A stretch of DNA of 64,000 bases, taken from Aquabacterium sp. GTDB taxonomy: Bacteria; Pseudomonadota; Gammaproteobacteria; Burkholderiales; Burkholderiaceae_C. Shown piece by piece: positions 9,005-18,172 of this stretch. Position 1 is the first letter of the stretch. Each line of letters starts with the position of its first letter. The position numbers and the translations under genes are program-made. The DNA lies in contig JAURXM010000132.1 in the NCBI GenBank assembly GCA_030654395.1, positions 248,001 through 312,000 of the forward strand, given 5' to 3'. Below the pieces are notes generated by a model that saw only the letters and a program-made list of their open reading frames with translations, was not told the DNA's origin and made no database searches.

Positions 9005-10183
9005 TCAACCCCGCCAAACAACCAGATACCCTTGGATAGGTTGGTGGTTTTCTGTGCGGATGGTCGCAGCCGTCATCTCCAGCGTGGTGAAGCCATTGGC
9101 CATGGCCAGGCGGTTGATGTAGCTGGGTGATTGCCGATAGCGGCCCGTGTTTTGAAGCTCATACCCGACTGACGCTGCTTGATTGTCGGGTGCAGGTTCA
9201 AGCGCCTCGATGGAGAAAGCAAAGATCCCACCTGGTCGCAGCAGTCTTTTGACCTCAGCGATGACCTCGTCCAGTTTGCCGATGTAGATAAACACATCCG
9301 CTGCAAAAGCCAGGTCGTAGCTCGCAGGTGCTTCGTTCTGCATCATCGTCAACAAATCAGAATGTACCAAGCGTTGATACAGGCCACGTGCTTTGGCCTT
9401 GTCCAGCATCTTGGCAGACAGGTCAACGCCTACAATCTGTGCAGCCAGTGACGATGCGGCCACACCTATGAGGCCTGTTCCGCAGCCTAGGTCCAGCGCG
9501 ACACGCTGGCTGGCAGAGGGGGATTCGGATGCGTGCTTGGACACCATGGTAACGAGCCGTTTGGGGGCATCGTACTGAAGCACGTTCTGCAAGTGGTTGT
9601 CGAACTTGTCGGCGTAGTTGTCGAAGACGCCTTCTACATACTTGTCTGGGGCTCGCTCTGTGGTGATGCCGCTGAGTGAGGCGACTTGGTGCAGTGCTTC
9701 GCTGTCTTGGGGTTTGAACTTGAGCTTTTGCTGGAAGCTGGCCAAGGCTTCTTTGAGTTTGCCCTGATCTCTGAGGGCATCGCCTAAGTTGCCGTAAGGC
9801 TCGGCAAAATCGGGTTTGAGCTCCAGTGCTCGGCGATAGCAGGCAATCGCTTGCTCAGTTTTACCTAATGCTTTGAGGGTGACGCCAAGGTTGTTGAATG
9901 CCTCATAGTCGGCTGGCATCAGTTGCACGGCCTTTTGCATGGGCTCTAACGATTCGTCGGTTCGCCCCAGTTGTCTCAACACTGCTCCCAAGACCTTCCA
10001 GCCCAAGCTTTCGCGGGGGTATTGTTTGGTCATGGTTTTGGCGCAGGCCTCCGCTTGGGTGAACTGACCTTGGCTGTACAAAGTGACCAGCCACTGCCGC
10101 TCAAAATCGCTGGGCTCTTTGCCACGTTTTGCCTTGGGCTCTTTGAGTTGGGGCGTGCGGAGGTGGTCAAACTGGTTTGTCAT
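9005..10183 (-). CDS. TPR-repeat methyltransferase
   Basis: 392 aa. The N-terminal half has about four tetratricopeptide repeats (for example AFNNLGVTLKALGKTEQAI and EPYGNLGDALRDQGKLKEAL). The C-terminal half is a class I SAM-dependent methyltransferase: motif I LDLGCGTGLIG, acidic residue in IVGVDLSAKML, and a later LLRPGG motif. The combination suggests a methyltransferase whose TPR domain docks a partner; the substrate is unknown. The start at 10183 (MTNQFDH) is preferred to a GTG at 10216, but neither has a clear ribosome-binding site. It is divergent from the exonuclease fusion gene. Confidence 0.88.
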   Translation of the reverse strand: MTNQFDHLRTPQLKEPKAKRGKEPSDFERQWLVTLYSQGQFTQAEACAKTMTKQYPRESLGWKVLGAVLRQLGRTDESLEPMQKAVQLMPADYEAFNNLGVTLKALGKTEQAIACYRRALELKPDFAEPYGNLGDALRDQGKLKEALASFQQKLKFKPQDSEALHQVASLSGITTERAPDKYVEGVFDNYADKFDNHLQNVLQYDAPKRLVTMVSKHASESPSASQRVALDLGCGTGLIGVAASSLAAQIVGVDLSAKMLDKAKARGLYQRLVHSDLLTMMQNEAPASYDLAFAADVFIYIGKLDEVIAEVKRLLRPGGIFAFSIEALEPAPDNQAASVGYELQNTGRYRQSPSYINRLAMANGFTTLEMTAATIRTENHQPIQGYLVVWRG

Positions 10184-10352
10184 GAGGTATCCGGAGTTTT
10201 TTATGAATAGATGCACGCTGTCGCGGAATTTTATCTGTGGATAGTGGCTCAGTCAGGTGTGCAAAACCCGGCATCCACAGGGGTGTGGCCTGGCGTGTCC
10301 TGTTAATCTTGGCCCATCTCTTCGCAGCTCACTGTGCTTTCCGCCTCTCGCT

Positions 10353-11759
10353 ATGACAGCCGCTTTATTTCAACCGATGGTCTTTGTTGACCTTGAAACC
10401 ACGGGCTCCAACGGCAATGTGGACCGCATCACCGAGTTGGGTGTGGTGGAGATCGACGAAAATGGCGAGGTGAGCGAGTGGTCCAGCTTGGTCAATCCCC
10501 AGGTGCCGATCCCTGCGTTCATTCAAGGCTTGACCGGTATCTCTGATGCCATGGTCGCTGGTGCGCCTGTATTTGCTGATTTGGCTGATGAGGTGTTCAG
10601 TCGGCTGCAGGGGCGGTTGTTCGTGGCCCACAACGCACGCTTTGATTATGGTTTTTTGAAGTGCGAGTTCAAACGCTTAGGTTTGGATTTCAAAGCGCCC
10701 GTTTTGTGTACGGTGAAGTTATCCCGTCACCTGTACCCGCAATTCAAGAAGCACAGCCTAGATGCCTTGATTGAGCGCCATCAACTCAGCATGCCAGCAA
10801 GGCATCGCGCTTTGGCTGATGCGGCCGCGCTGAGGCAGTTCTGGCATGTTTTGCAAATGCAGATACCGGCAGGGCAACTGGCCGATGCGGTATCGGCTTT
10901 GACTGGCCGCAGCACGTGGCCCGCACACTTGGATATGGCGCTGCTGGACGCGTTGCCCGAGTGCCATGGCGCCTACCTTTTCTTTGGTGAGGGAGATTCG
11001 CCGCTGTATATAGGCAAGTCGAACAATGTGCGTCAACAGGTCTTGGCGCACCTCCACGCGGGTGACAGTCTGGCCAAAGGTCTGCGGCTGGCAGAGCAGG
11101 TTCGCAGAGTCGAGTGGGTCGAGATGCCCGGTGAAATGGGCTCTTTGCTGAAAGAGGCCGAGTTGATCAAGCTGTGGCAGCCGTTGCATAACAAGCGCTT
11201 GCGTCGAACACCTGATTTGTGCACGTGGCGTCTTGTCTCTGTTGATCAAGCAGGGGAGGGCAGCCTCAAGCCTGAGTTGGCGTGGGCACGCGATGTGAAT
11301 TGGGGCGCTGCAGGCCCGGTCTACGGTTTATTCAGTGGCCAACGTGATGCCATCAAGACACTGCGCGAGATGGCAGAGACAGCCCAGCTTTGTTTGGCCA
11401 CGCTGGGCGTGGATGTGGTACCCATGGGGCAGCCTTGCGCGGGCTATCTTACGCAGCAGTGCAGTGGTGCGTGTGTGGGGAAAGAAACCTGGCTTGACCA
11501 CAGTCAGCGCCTGCGGACGGTCATGTCAGATTGGCAAGTCACTGTCTGGCCGTATGCAGGGCCGGTCAAAGTGAAGGAAGGCGTGTGCTGGCATGTGATC
11601 GATGCCTGGTGCTACCTCGGTACGGCAGAGGATGAGGCTGGCGTAGAGGCGTTGCGCAAGGGCGCTCGCCCCGTGTTTGACAAAGATACCTACAAAATTT
11701 TGGTCTCTTGGTTGCCTAAGATGACTGTAACGGCACTGAAATCGCTTTCAGATCAATGA
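10353..11759 (+). CDS. DnaQ-like 3'-5' exonuclease fused to UvrC/Cho-like GIY-YIG domain
   Basis: 468 aa. Residues about 8-175 are a DEDDh exonuclease of the Pol III epsilon type: VFVDLETTG (Exo I), HNARFDYGFL (Exo II) and HRALADAAAL (Exo III). Residues about 200-290 are a GIY-YIG nuclease module (GAYLFFGEGDSPLYIGKSNN). A cysteine cluster near residues 362-375 (PCAGYLTQQCSGACVG) matches the cluster in UvrC and Cho. ATG 10353 is chosen; an upstream ATG at 10257 adds 32 low-complexity residues. The role is probably DNA repair or processing. It overlaps the convergent lipoprotein gene by 7 bases. Confidence 0.88.
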   Translation: MTAALFQPMVFVDLETTGSNGNVDRITELGVVEIDENGEVSEWSSLVNPQVPIPAFIQGLTGISDAMVAGAPVFADLADEVFSRLQGRLFVAHNARFDYGFLKCEFKRLGLDFKAPVLCTVKLSRHLYPQFKKHSLDALIERHQLSMPARHRALADAAALRQFWHVLQMQIPAGQLADAVSALTGRSTWPAHLDMALLDALPECHGAYLFFGEGDSPLYIGKSNNVRQQVLAHLHAGDSLAKGLRLAEQVRRVEWVEMPGEMGSLLKEAELIKLWQPLHNKRLRRTPDLCTWRLVSVDQAGEGSLKPELAWARDVNWGAAGPVYGLFSGQRDAIKTLREMAETAQLCLATLGVDVVPMGQPCAGYLTQQCSGACVGKETWLDHSQRLRTVMSDWQVTVWPYAGPVKVKEGVCWHVIDAWCYLGTAEDEAGVEALRKGARPVFDKDTYKILVSWLPKMTVTALKSLSDQ

Positions 11760-12214
11760 CAGACTGTTTGGTCTGTTGTGATGAAAGCGGTCTGGTTGCG
11801 ATCTCGCGCTTGGGCTGACGCGCACCGGATGTTTTGGCCTTCAACGACGTTTTGCGCACTGACTCTGCAGGTGTCGACGCCATCGCATTGCCGATGTTCG
11901 TGTGCATGGTGCCAGTCGTTCCACCAACTTAGCCGCAAGCCCTCTACAGAACGGCGAGCACCATTGGTGGCGCAGGTGCCATCTGTGATCCAAGCTTCGC
12001 TGTGGGTGTCGCTGTAGATCACAAAGAATTTGTTGCTGTAGCGCAGGTGCAGGCAAAACGGCGTGGCCACGACACCTTGCGCCAGTTCCGGTGACAGGGC
12101 GACGCTGTCAATCATGCGCTCCTCCCCGCTCTGCGGTGGTCGCAAGGTGCAGGCGGTCAGCAAAATGGCCAGCGCTGCGATCAAGAGTACGGTAAGCGGC
12201 TTCATTGGGCTCAT
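11753..12214 (-). CDS. small lipoprotein of unknown function
   Basis: 153 aa (or 150 from the in-frame ATG three codons later). The N-terminus MKPLTVLLIAALAILLTAC is a lipoprotein signal peptide with a lipobox cysteine. The mature part has no domain I recognise; it contains several cysteines and a conserved-looking LHLRYSNKFFVIYSDTHSEAW. It was kept as real because the signal peptide is clear, the frame is uninterrupted and the gene fills the space between its neighbours. The likely location is the periplasmic face of a membrane. Confidence 0.7.
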   Translation of the reverse strand: MSPMKPLTVLLIAALAILLTACTLRPPQSGEERMIDSVALSPELAQGVVATPFCLHLRYSNKFFVIYSDTHSEAWITDGTCATNGARRSVEGLRLSWWNDWHHAHEHRQCDGVDTCRVSAQNVVEGQNIRCASAQARDRNQTAFITTDQTVCH

Positions 12215-12278
12215 GCTGCCATGCCGCTAACAACATGAAGCTTGTTGAAGTGGGGCAGGAGGGCGCTAATTCAGATCG

Positions 12279-13154
12279 TCAACGCAGCAAAAAATCGCGC
12301 ACTTGGTCAGCCGCTTGCACTGGGTTCTCCTGCATGAAGCAATGTCCACCTTCAACTTGTTGTTGATCAATGGCTTTGTTGTCGCGTTGCCAGCTTCTGG
12401 CTGATTCGCCCACGAAAGGGAACGTTTTTTTGCCGTGCAGCACCATCGTCGGGGTGCGTACCTTGTCCAAAAGAGACCAGAGCCTGTCAGGCATGGTGCC
12501 AAACACATCTGCCTCCAAGCTGGGTGTGCATTTCAAGCTCACGCCACCTTGTGGGTCATCTTTGAGTGCATGGTTGACGAAGGCACGCAAGGCCTCATCA
12601 GCCCAGCCTTTGTAGACGCCTCGCCCGTGGAGCAAGTCATAGGCCTCATCTCGGCTGGGCCATTGGTGGCGTCGTCCTCGGGCCTGTGTCGCCATGGGGG
12701 CGTGTTTGAGCATGCCCGTCATGCTGGCCATCGACATGCCCATCAGCATGGTTGGCGTGAACAGGACGGGGTCCAGCAGCACAGCACGGGCAAAGCGCGT
12801 GGGCGTCTCACCCAGCGTCAAGCTGGTGAGTACGCCACCGAAGCTGTGCCCCAGCGCGTAATGCGGGACATCCTTGAATGCCCTATTTTGCTGATCAAAG
12901 GCGGCCATTGCCAAGGCCGCGTTGCCGTTCCAGCCCAGAAAGCGCCCTCCTTGGTCGCTGTCGCCGTGGCCCTGCACATCGCACAACCACAGATCGAAGT
13001 CGATCGCCAGCTTTTGCAGCATGGGCTCATACATGCGGCCGCAAAAACCATTGCCATGCAAAAAATGCAGAAGAGGCTTGCCTGATGGGGTTGAATGCCA
13101 GCCACGGATGGTGAAATGCTCGGGGGCGGTGTATTGCCAAGGCGTTAACTGCAT
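12279..13154 (-). CDS. alpha/beta hydrolase
   Basis: 291 aa. It has FLHGNGFCGRMYEPM (oxyanion loop), DVQGHGDSD, the nucleophile elbow GHSFGG and a C-terminal VEGGHCFMQENP with the catalytic His. This is the standard order for a cytosolic alpha/beta hydrolase of the esterase/lipase type. No signal peptide. It is divergent from the RND efflux operon and follows the same strand as the small lipoprotein. Substrate unknown. Confidence 0.88.
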   Translation of the reverse strand: MQLTPWQYTAPEHFTIRGWHSTPSGKPLLHFLHGNGFCGRMYEPMLQKLAIDFDLWLCDVQGHGDSDQGGRFLGWNGNAALAMAAFDQQNRAFKDVPHYALGHSFGGVLTSLTLGETPTRFARAVLLDPVLFTPTMLMGMSMASMTGMLKHAPMATQARGRRHQWPSRDEAYDLLHGRGVYKGWADEALRAFVNHALKDDPQGGVSLKCTPSLEADVFGTMPDRLWSLLDKVRTPTMVLHGKKTFPFVGESARSWQRDNKAIDQQQVEGGHCFMQENPVQAADQVRDFLLR

Positions 13155-13315
13155 GGTCTGCTGGTAAATGAGGTCAGTTATACATTGTGCCTACATCGCA
13201 AGCGCTTTGTGTCCATTGGCTTGTTTAATGGGCGTGAACGGGAGTTCTTGGGATTCTGGTAGAAAGGATCCCGTGCGGTTCGCACAGCGTGGATAACGGT
13301 ATCGGGGAATTGGGT

Positions 13316-14419
13316 ATGTTGAGCGTGTTGAAGCAGCGTGGCTGTTGGTTTGTCTTGGCCGTCGCAGGCGTGTCTGGGGTGGTTTGGTCTCACGCTCATG
13401 CGGGTACGCCAGCTGTGGCTGTGAAGGCCGCGTTGACGGTTCAGGTGGTCAAGCCGCAATCGGGTTCATGGCCCACGTTGGTGACAGCCAATGGCGCCAT
13501 CGCTGCGTGGCAGGAAGCCATTGTGGGCGCTGAGTTGTCAGGCTTGAGGTTGCTTGATGTCATGGTCAACGTAGGCGATCGCGTCAAACGAGGCCAGGTA
13601 TTGGCCACTTTGCAAAGTGAGGCGGTCGCAGCCGATGTGAACACGGCACGCGCAGGGTTGTCAGAAGCTGAAGCGCTGTTCTCTGAAGCACACGCCAATG
13701 CCGCCCGTGCCAGATCCTTACAAGGCAGCGGTGTCTTGAGCAACCAAGACGCACAGCGTGCCTTGACAGCCGAGAAGACGGCCGCAGCACACGTCGATTC
13801 GGCCAAAGCTCAACTGGCAGCGCAGTCACTGCGCTTGCGTCAGACGCGTGTATTGGCACCTGATGATGGCGTGATATCGAACAGGTTGGCCACATTGGGC
13901 GGCGTCGTCCAGCCTGGACAAGAGTTGTTTCGCTTGATCCGGCAAGGGCGTTTGGAGTGGCGTGCTGAGTTGCCTGCGGGTGACTTGTCGCGCGTCAAAG
14001 TGGGCATGCTGGCTTGGGCCACGCCGCCCGGTGGCGTGGCGGTGCAAGGGCGGGTGCGCATGGTTGCACCCACAGTAGATGGGCAGAGCCGAAACGGCCT
14101 GATTTATGTCGATTTGCCTGCCGCTGCCGCCACCGCTGGTGCCCGCGCAGGCATGTTCGCTTCAGGGCGCATCGAGACAGGCCAGTCGCCAGGTTTGAGC
14201 CTGCCGCAAACGGCAGTGCTGCTGCGTGACGGGTTCAGCTACGTTTTCAAAGTCAATGCGAACAACACGGTGGCCCAAGTCAAGGTGGCGGTTGGGCGGC
14301 GTTTGGGCGACCGTGTTGAGGTCACACAAGGGCTAGATGCACAAGCTGATGTCGTGGTCTCAGGCGTGGGCTTTTTGAGCGATGGTGACACCGTGCGCAT
14401 CGTGAAGGGCCAGCCATGA
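13316..14419 (+). CDS. RND efflux periplasmic adaptor (membrane fusion protein)
   Basis: 367 aa from ATG 13316. A hydrophobic N-terminal signal (FVLAVAGVSGVVWSHAHA) is followed by a biotinyl-lipoyl-like half (VGAELSGLRLLDVMVNVGDRVKRGQVLATL), an alpha-helical hairpin rich in Ala and Glu, the second half-motif (ADDGVISNRLATLGGVVQPG) and a beta-barrel. This is the HlyD/AcrA layout. The stop overlaps the pump gene as ATGA. A GTG at 13289 is an alternative start. No outer-membrane channel gene is adjacent. Confidence 0.92.
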   Translation: MLSVLKQRGCWFVLAVAGVSGVVWSHAHAGTPAVAVKAALTVQVVKPQSGSWPTLVTANGAIAAWQEAIVGAELSGLRLLDVMVNVGDRVKRGQVLATLQSEAVAADVNTARAGLSEAEALFSEAHANAARARSLQGSGVLSNQDAQRALTAEKTAAAHVDSAKAQLAAQSLRLRQTRVLAPDDGVISNRLATLGGVVQPGQELFRLIRQGRLEWRAELPAGDLSRVKVGMLAWATPPGGVAVQGRVRMVAPTVDGQSRNGLIYVDLPAAAATAGARAGMFASGRIETGQSPGLSLPQTAVLLRDGFSYVFKVNANNTVAQVKVAVGRRLGDRVEVTQGLDAQADVVVSGVGFLSDGDTVRIVKGQP

Positions 14420-17400
14420 ACGTGTCGGCGTGGTCCATACGCAATCCGATCCCAGCCATCTTGCTCTTCATCTTGCTCACCCTGTTGGGCTTGAGGGGCT
14501 TCTCGGCGATGAAGATCCAGAACTTCCCGGACATCGACCTGCCTACCGTATCTGTGTCGGCTGCGATGCCCGGCGCCTCGCCAGCCCAGCTTGAAACAGA
14601 AGTCGCACGCAAGATCGAGAACGCCATTGCCACACTGCAAGGCGTCAAGCACATCTATACCAAGATACAAGATGGCAACGTGCTGGTCACAGCCGAGTTC
14701 CGGCTTGAGAAGCGCACGCAAGAGGCCGTTGATGATGTGCGCGATGCCCTCTCGCGTGTGCGTGCCGATTTGCCCGGTGACTTGCGTGACCCCGTGGTGT
14801 CGAAGATGGACTTGTCAGGCGCGCCTATCCTGACCTATACGGTGGCATCGCCCCGTCTTGATGACGAGGCCTTGTCTTGGTTTGTTGACCACACGGTGAC
14901 CAAGGCCATGCTGTCGGTCAAAGGCGTGGGTGCGGTTTCCCGCGTCGGCGGGGTGACCCGTGAAGTACGCATAGAGCTTGATCCTGCGCGCTTGCAGGCG
15001 CTCAACGTATCGGCAGCTGATGTATCGCGTCAGTTGCGCAGCACGCAGCAAGAAGCTTCCGGTGGCCGCGTGGATGTGGGCGGTGCAGAGCAATCGGTGC
15101 GAACCGTCGCGACGGTGCAGTCTGCCGCTGAGTTGGCGTTGATGGACATCACGCTGTCAGACGGACGCCATGTCAGACTCGATCAAATCGCCACCGTCAG
15201 TGATACCGTGGCTGAGCGACGCAGCGCGGCGCTGCTCAATGGTCAATCCGTGGTGGGCTTTGAGATCACACGCTCACGCACGGCCGGTGAGGTCGATGTG
15301 GCGCAAGGCGTCAGGGCTTCTTTGGCGCAAATGAAGGCGGCGCACCCGGACATGGTGATCACCGAAGCATTCAATTTTGTGGACCCGGTTGAGGAGAACT
15401 ACAGCGGCTCCATGCTCTTGCTGTACGAGGGCGCCGTGCTGGCCATCATTGTGGTGTGGCTGTTCTTGCGTGATTGGCGTGCAACCGTGGTTGCCGCTGC
15501 CGCATTGCCTTTGTCTGTGATCCCCGCTTTTGGGGTCATGCACTTGTTGGGCTTCACCGTCAACACGGTGACCTTGCTGTCGCTGTCATTGGTGGTGGGC
15601 ATTTTGGTGGACGACGCCATCGTCGAGATCGAGAACATCATGCGCCATCTGGCCATGGGTAAAACACCGCTGCAGGCCTCCCTGGAGGCTGCTGATGAAA
15701 TCGGCTTGGCGGTGATTGCGACTACCTTCACCTTGATCGCGGTGTTTTTGCCAACGGCATTCATGGCTGGCGTGCCGGGTAAATTCTTTGTGCAGTTTGG
15801 GTGGACGGCGGCGATCGCGGTGTTCTTTTCATTGGTGGTCGCGCGCATGTTGACACCCATGATGGCAGCCTACCTGCTCAAGCCGCCCAAGACGGTCCAT
15901 GCTGACCCTCTTTGGATGCGGACCTATCTGGTCTGGGTGCGGTGGTGCTTGAAGCACAGGGTACTGACTTTGCTCATGGTGGCGGCTTTTGTCGGGGGTT
16001 CAGTGGTGCTGGCAGGTCGTTTGCCCACCGGTTTCATACCGCCTGATGACCTGTCTCAAACACAGGTGTCCCTGTCTCTGCCGCCGGGCAGCACGTTGCA
16101 GCAAACGACGAAGTTGGCCGAAGATGCGCGCGTGATTGTCCAGCGCAACCAGTACGTTAAGTTGGTCTATACCGCCATAGGTGGCGGTGCTGCGGGCAGT
16201 GACCCCTTTATGCCTCAAGGCGCTGGTGAGGTGCGCAAGGCCACACTGACCATCAACATGACGCACCGCAATGACCGACCCGGCGTCAGCAAGCAAACCA
16301 TTGAAGGGCAGTTGCGCTTGGCACTCGAAGCCTTGCCCGGTGTGCGTGTGAACGTCGGGTTTGGTGGCTCAGCTGAGAAGTACGTGCTGGTGCTTGCAGG
16401 TGAAGATGGCCAAGCTTTGTCGGTGCATGCGGCACAGGTTGAGCGTGAGTTGCGAGGCATCCCTGGTATTGGCAATGTCACATCGACATCCAGCTTGGTC
16501 AGGCCAGAGCTGATTGTCCGGCCTGATTCAGCGCGGGCGGGCGACTTGGGTGTGACCACCGCGGCCATTGCTGATACTTTGCGCATTGCCACCTTGGGTG
16601 ACTACGAACAGGGCTTACCTAAGATGAACCTGTCGCAGCGGCAAGTGCCCGTGGTGGTACGCCTGCCTGCCGAGGCACGCACTGACTTGGCCTTGCTGTC
16701 ACGCCTGCCGGTGCCAGGTGCACGCGGTGCTGTGCCGCTTGGCAACGTGGCCACACTGACCATGGACAGCGGCCCAGCGCAGATCGACCGCTATGACCGA
16801 TTGCGCAACATCAACTTTGAGATCGCCTTGAACCAATTGCCTTTGGGCGAGGTTGAAAAGCTCGTACTGGCTTTGCCTAGCTTGCGGCACTTGCCGCCGG
16901 GCGTGACCCAGTCCACGGTAGGTGATGCAGAAGCCATGGCCGAGTTGTTCTCTAGCTTCAGTCTGGCGATGTTGACGGGCATCCTGTGCATCTACGTGGT
17001 GCTGGTCTTGTTGTTCAAGGGGTTTGTGCAACCAGCCACCATCTTGGGTGCTTTGGTGTTGTCGGTGCCCGGTGCCTTTGTGGCCTTGTTTGTGACGCAG
17101 ACAGCGCTGTCTATGCCATCCATGATTGGCTTGATCATGCTGATGGGCATTGCGACCAAGAACTCGATTTTGTTGGTGGACTATGTGCTGATCGCGCGCA
17201 ATGAGCACGGCTTGTCGCGCTGGGATGCCGTGGTGGATGGTTGCCACAAGCGAGCCAGACCGATCATCATGACCACCATCGCCATGGCGGCAGGCATGCT
17301 GCCTATCGCGATGGGTTGGGGCGTGGACCCGAGCTTTCGCGCGCCGATGGCCATCGTGGTCATTGGCGGCCTGATCACCTCCACCTTTCTGAGCCTGTTG

Positions 17401-17517
17401 GTGATCCCGGTGGTGTTCACCTATGTGGATGATTTGATTCAGATCGTCGGGCGAGTCAGTCGTCTTGGTCGTGATCCTGCTGGCGCAGCAAGGCCAGTGC
17501 AGCCGACGCTTGAATAG
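14416..17517 (+). CDS. RND efflux transporter permease
   Basis: 1033 aa inner-membrane proton-driven exporter. There are two large periplasmic loops and twelve expected membrane segments. The proton-relay aspartates are in GILVDDAIVEIENI, and the repeat-related segment GIATKNSILLVDY lies in the second half. Its length and motifs fit the HAE-1/AcrB class more than heavy-metal CusA types, but substrates cannot be inferred. It is coupled to the adaptor upstream. The last 62 bases overlap the convergent phosphopantetheinyl transferase gene. Confidence 0.95.
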   Translation: MNVSAWSIRNPIPAILLFILLTLLGLRGFSAMKIQNFPDIDLPTVSVSAAMPGASPAQLETEVARKIENAIATLQGVKHIYTKIQDGNVLVTAEFRLEKRTQEAVDDVRDALSRVRADLPGDLRDPVVSKMDLSGAPILTYTVASPRLDDEALSWFVDHTVTKAMLSVKGVGAVSRVGGVTREVRIELDPARLQALNVSAADVSRQLRSTQQEASGGRVDVGGAEQSVRTVATVQSAAELALMDITLSDGRHVRLDQIATVSDTVAERRSAALLNGQSVVGFEITRSRTAGEVDVAQGVRASLAQMKAAHPDMVITEAFNFVDPVEENYSGSMLLLYEGAVLAIIVVWLFLRDWRATVVAAAALPLSVIPAFGVMHLLGFTVNTVTLLSLSLVVGILVDDAIVEIENIMRHLAMGKTPLQASLEAADEIGLAVIATTFTLIAVFLPTAFMAGVPGKFFVQFGWTAAIAVFFSLVVARMLTPMMAAYLLKPPKTVHADPLWMRTYLVWVRWCLKHRVLTLLMVAAFVGGSVVLAGRLPTGFIPPDDLSQTQVSLSLPPGSTLQQTTKLAEDARVIVQRNQYVKLVYTAIGGGAAGSDPFMPQGAGEVRKATLTINMTHRNDRPGVSKQTIEGQLRLALEALPGVRVNVGFGGSAEKYVLVLAGEDGQALSVHAAQVERELRGIPGIGNVTSTSSLVRPELIVRPDSARAGDLGVTTAAIADTLRIATLGDYEQGLPKMNLSQRQVPVVVRLPAEARTDLALLSRLPVPGARGAVPLGNVATLTMDSGPAQIDRYDRLRNINFEIALNQLPLGEVEKLVLALPSLRHLPPGVTQSTVGDAEAMAELFSSFSLAMLTGILCIYVVLVLLFKGFVQPATILGALVLSVPGAFVALFVTQTALSMPSMIGLIMLMGIATKNSILLVDYVLIARNEHGLSRWDAVVDGCHKRARPIIMTTIAMAAGMLPIAMGWGVDPSFRAPMAIVVIGGLITSTFLSLLVIPVVFTYVDDLIQIVGRVSRLGRDPAGAARPVQPTLE

Positions 17518-18172
17518 GCAGGCACAGGCTTTGAACCGTCATGTGCCAGGGCTGGCCATCCACCGTCACAAGCGTGTCTTCGGCTTGTGACGTCACGCCG
17601 ACCTCAAAGCTGTTTGGCTCCACAGATAAGCCGCAGCCTGCGGCTTTGAGGCACGCTTCTTTGCGGCTCCAAATTTGGTAAAACAAATCGGCACGATCGC
17701 GGTTGGGCTCGTTACTGTCTGGTGGCCTAGGTAAGGCGGCCAATGAGGCTTGCTCATGTGCTGTGAAGTGTTGCAAGGCGATAGCGTCAATGGAGAGAGG
17801 GGCCTTGCCCCATTCCAAGTCGACGCCGATGGGGGCCTCGTTGCTGAGTCCCAGCAAGGCCCAGTCGGCACTGTGGCTCAGGTTGAAGTGCCACCCGGGA
17901 TGACCCATTAAATGGGGCTTGCCGTGTGCACCCACTTGCCAAGCGATGCTTTGTGCGTCTTGTTGTAAGGCTGCGGCCAGCAATTGACGCATCCCAGCAT
18001 GGGCCGCGCGGTAGCGCCGCGCGTCCCGATCGAAGCGAAACCGCGAGGCCCGGTCTTGTTCATCCTTGCTGCACACTAGCCAGTCAGCCTGCGAGGGCTC
18101 TTGGCTGAGGTCGATCAGCCAGAGTTGGCACCCCAACACAGCAGCGAGGGTTTGATGTTTGATGGCCGTCAC
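17456..18172 (-). CDS. 4'-phosphopantetheinyl transferase (Sfp type)
   Basis: 238 aa. It transfers phosphopantetheine from CoA to a serine of a carrier protein. The family signatures GVDLE (residues 116-120, Mg-binding) and WSRKEACLKA (168-177) are both present, preceded by HFNLSHSADWALL. GTG start at 18172 directly abuts the TAG of the upstream hydrolase, so the genes are translationally linked. Sfp-size PPTases usually serve secondary-metabolite or dedicated acyl carrier proteins. The neighbouring hydrolases suggest a carrier protein of an exosortase/polysaccharide-associated pathway, which would be encoded elsewhere. Confidence 0.92.
   Translation of the reverse strand: MTAIKHQTLAAVLGCQLWLIDLSQEPSQADWLVCSKDEQDRASRFRFDRDARRYRAAHAGMRQLLAAALQQDAQSIAWQVGAHGKPHLMGHPGWHFNLSHSADWALLGLSNEAPIGVDLEWGKAPLSIDAIALQHFTAHEQASLAALPRPPDSNEPNRDRADLFYQIWSRKEACLKAAGCGLSVEPNSFEVGVTSQAEDTLVTVDGQPWHMTVQSLCLPIQASAALALLRQQDHDQDD

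Noticed and set aside
13289-13315. GTG start giving nine more residues on the RND adaptor
   Set aside because: The added residues place charged and polar positions before the signal peptide and there is no better ribosome-binding site; ATG 13316 is preferred.
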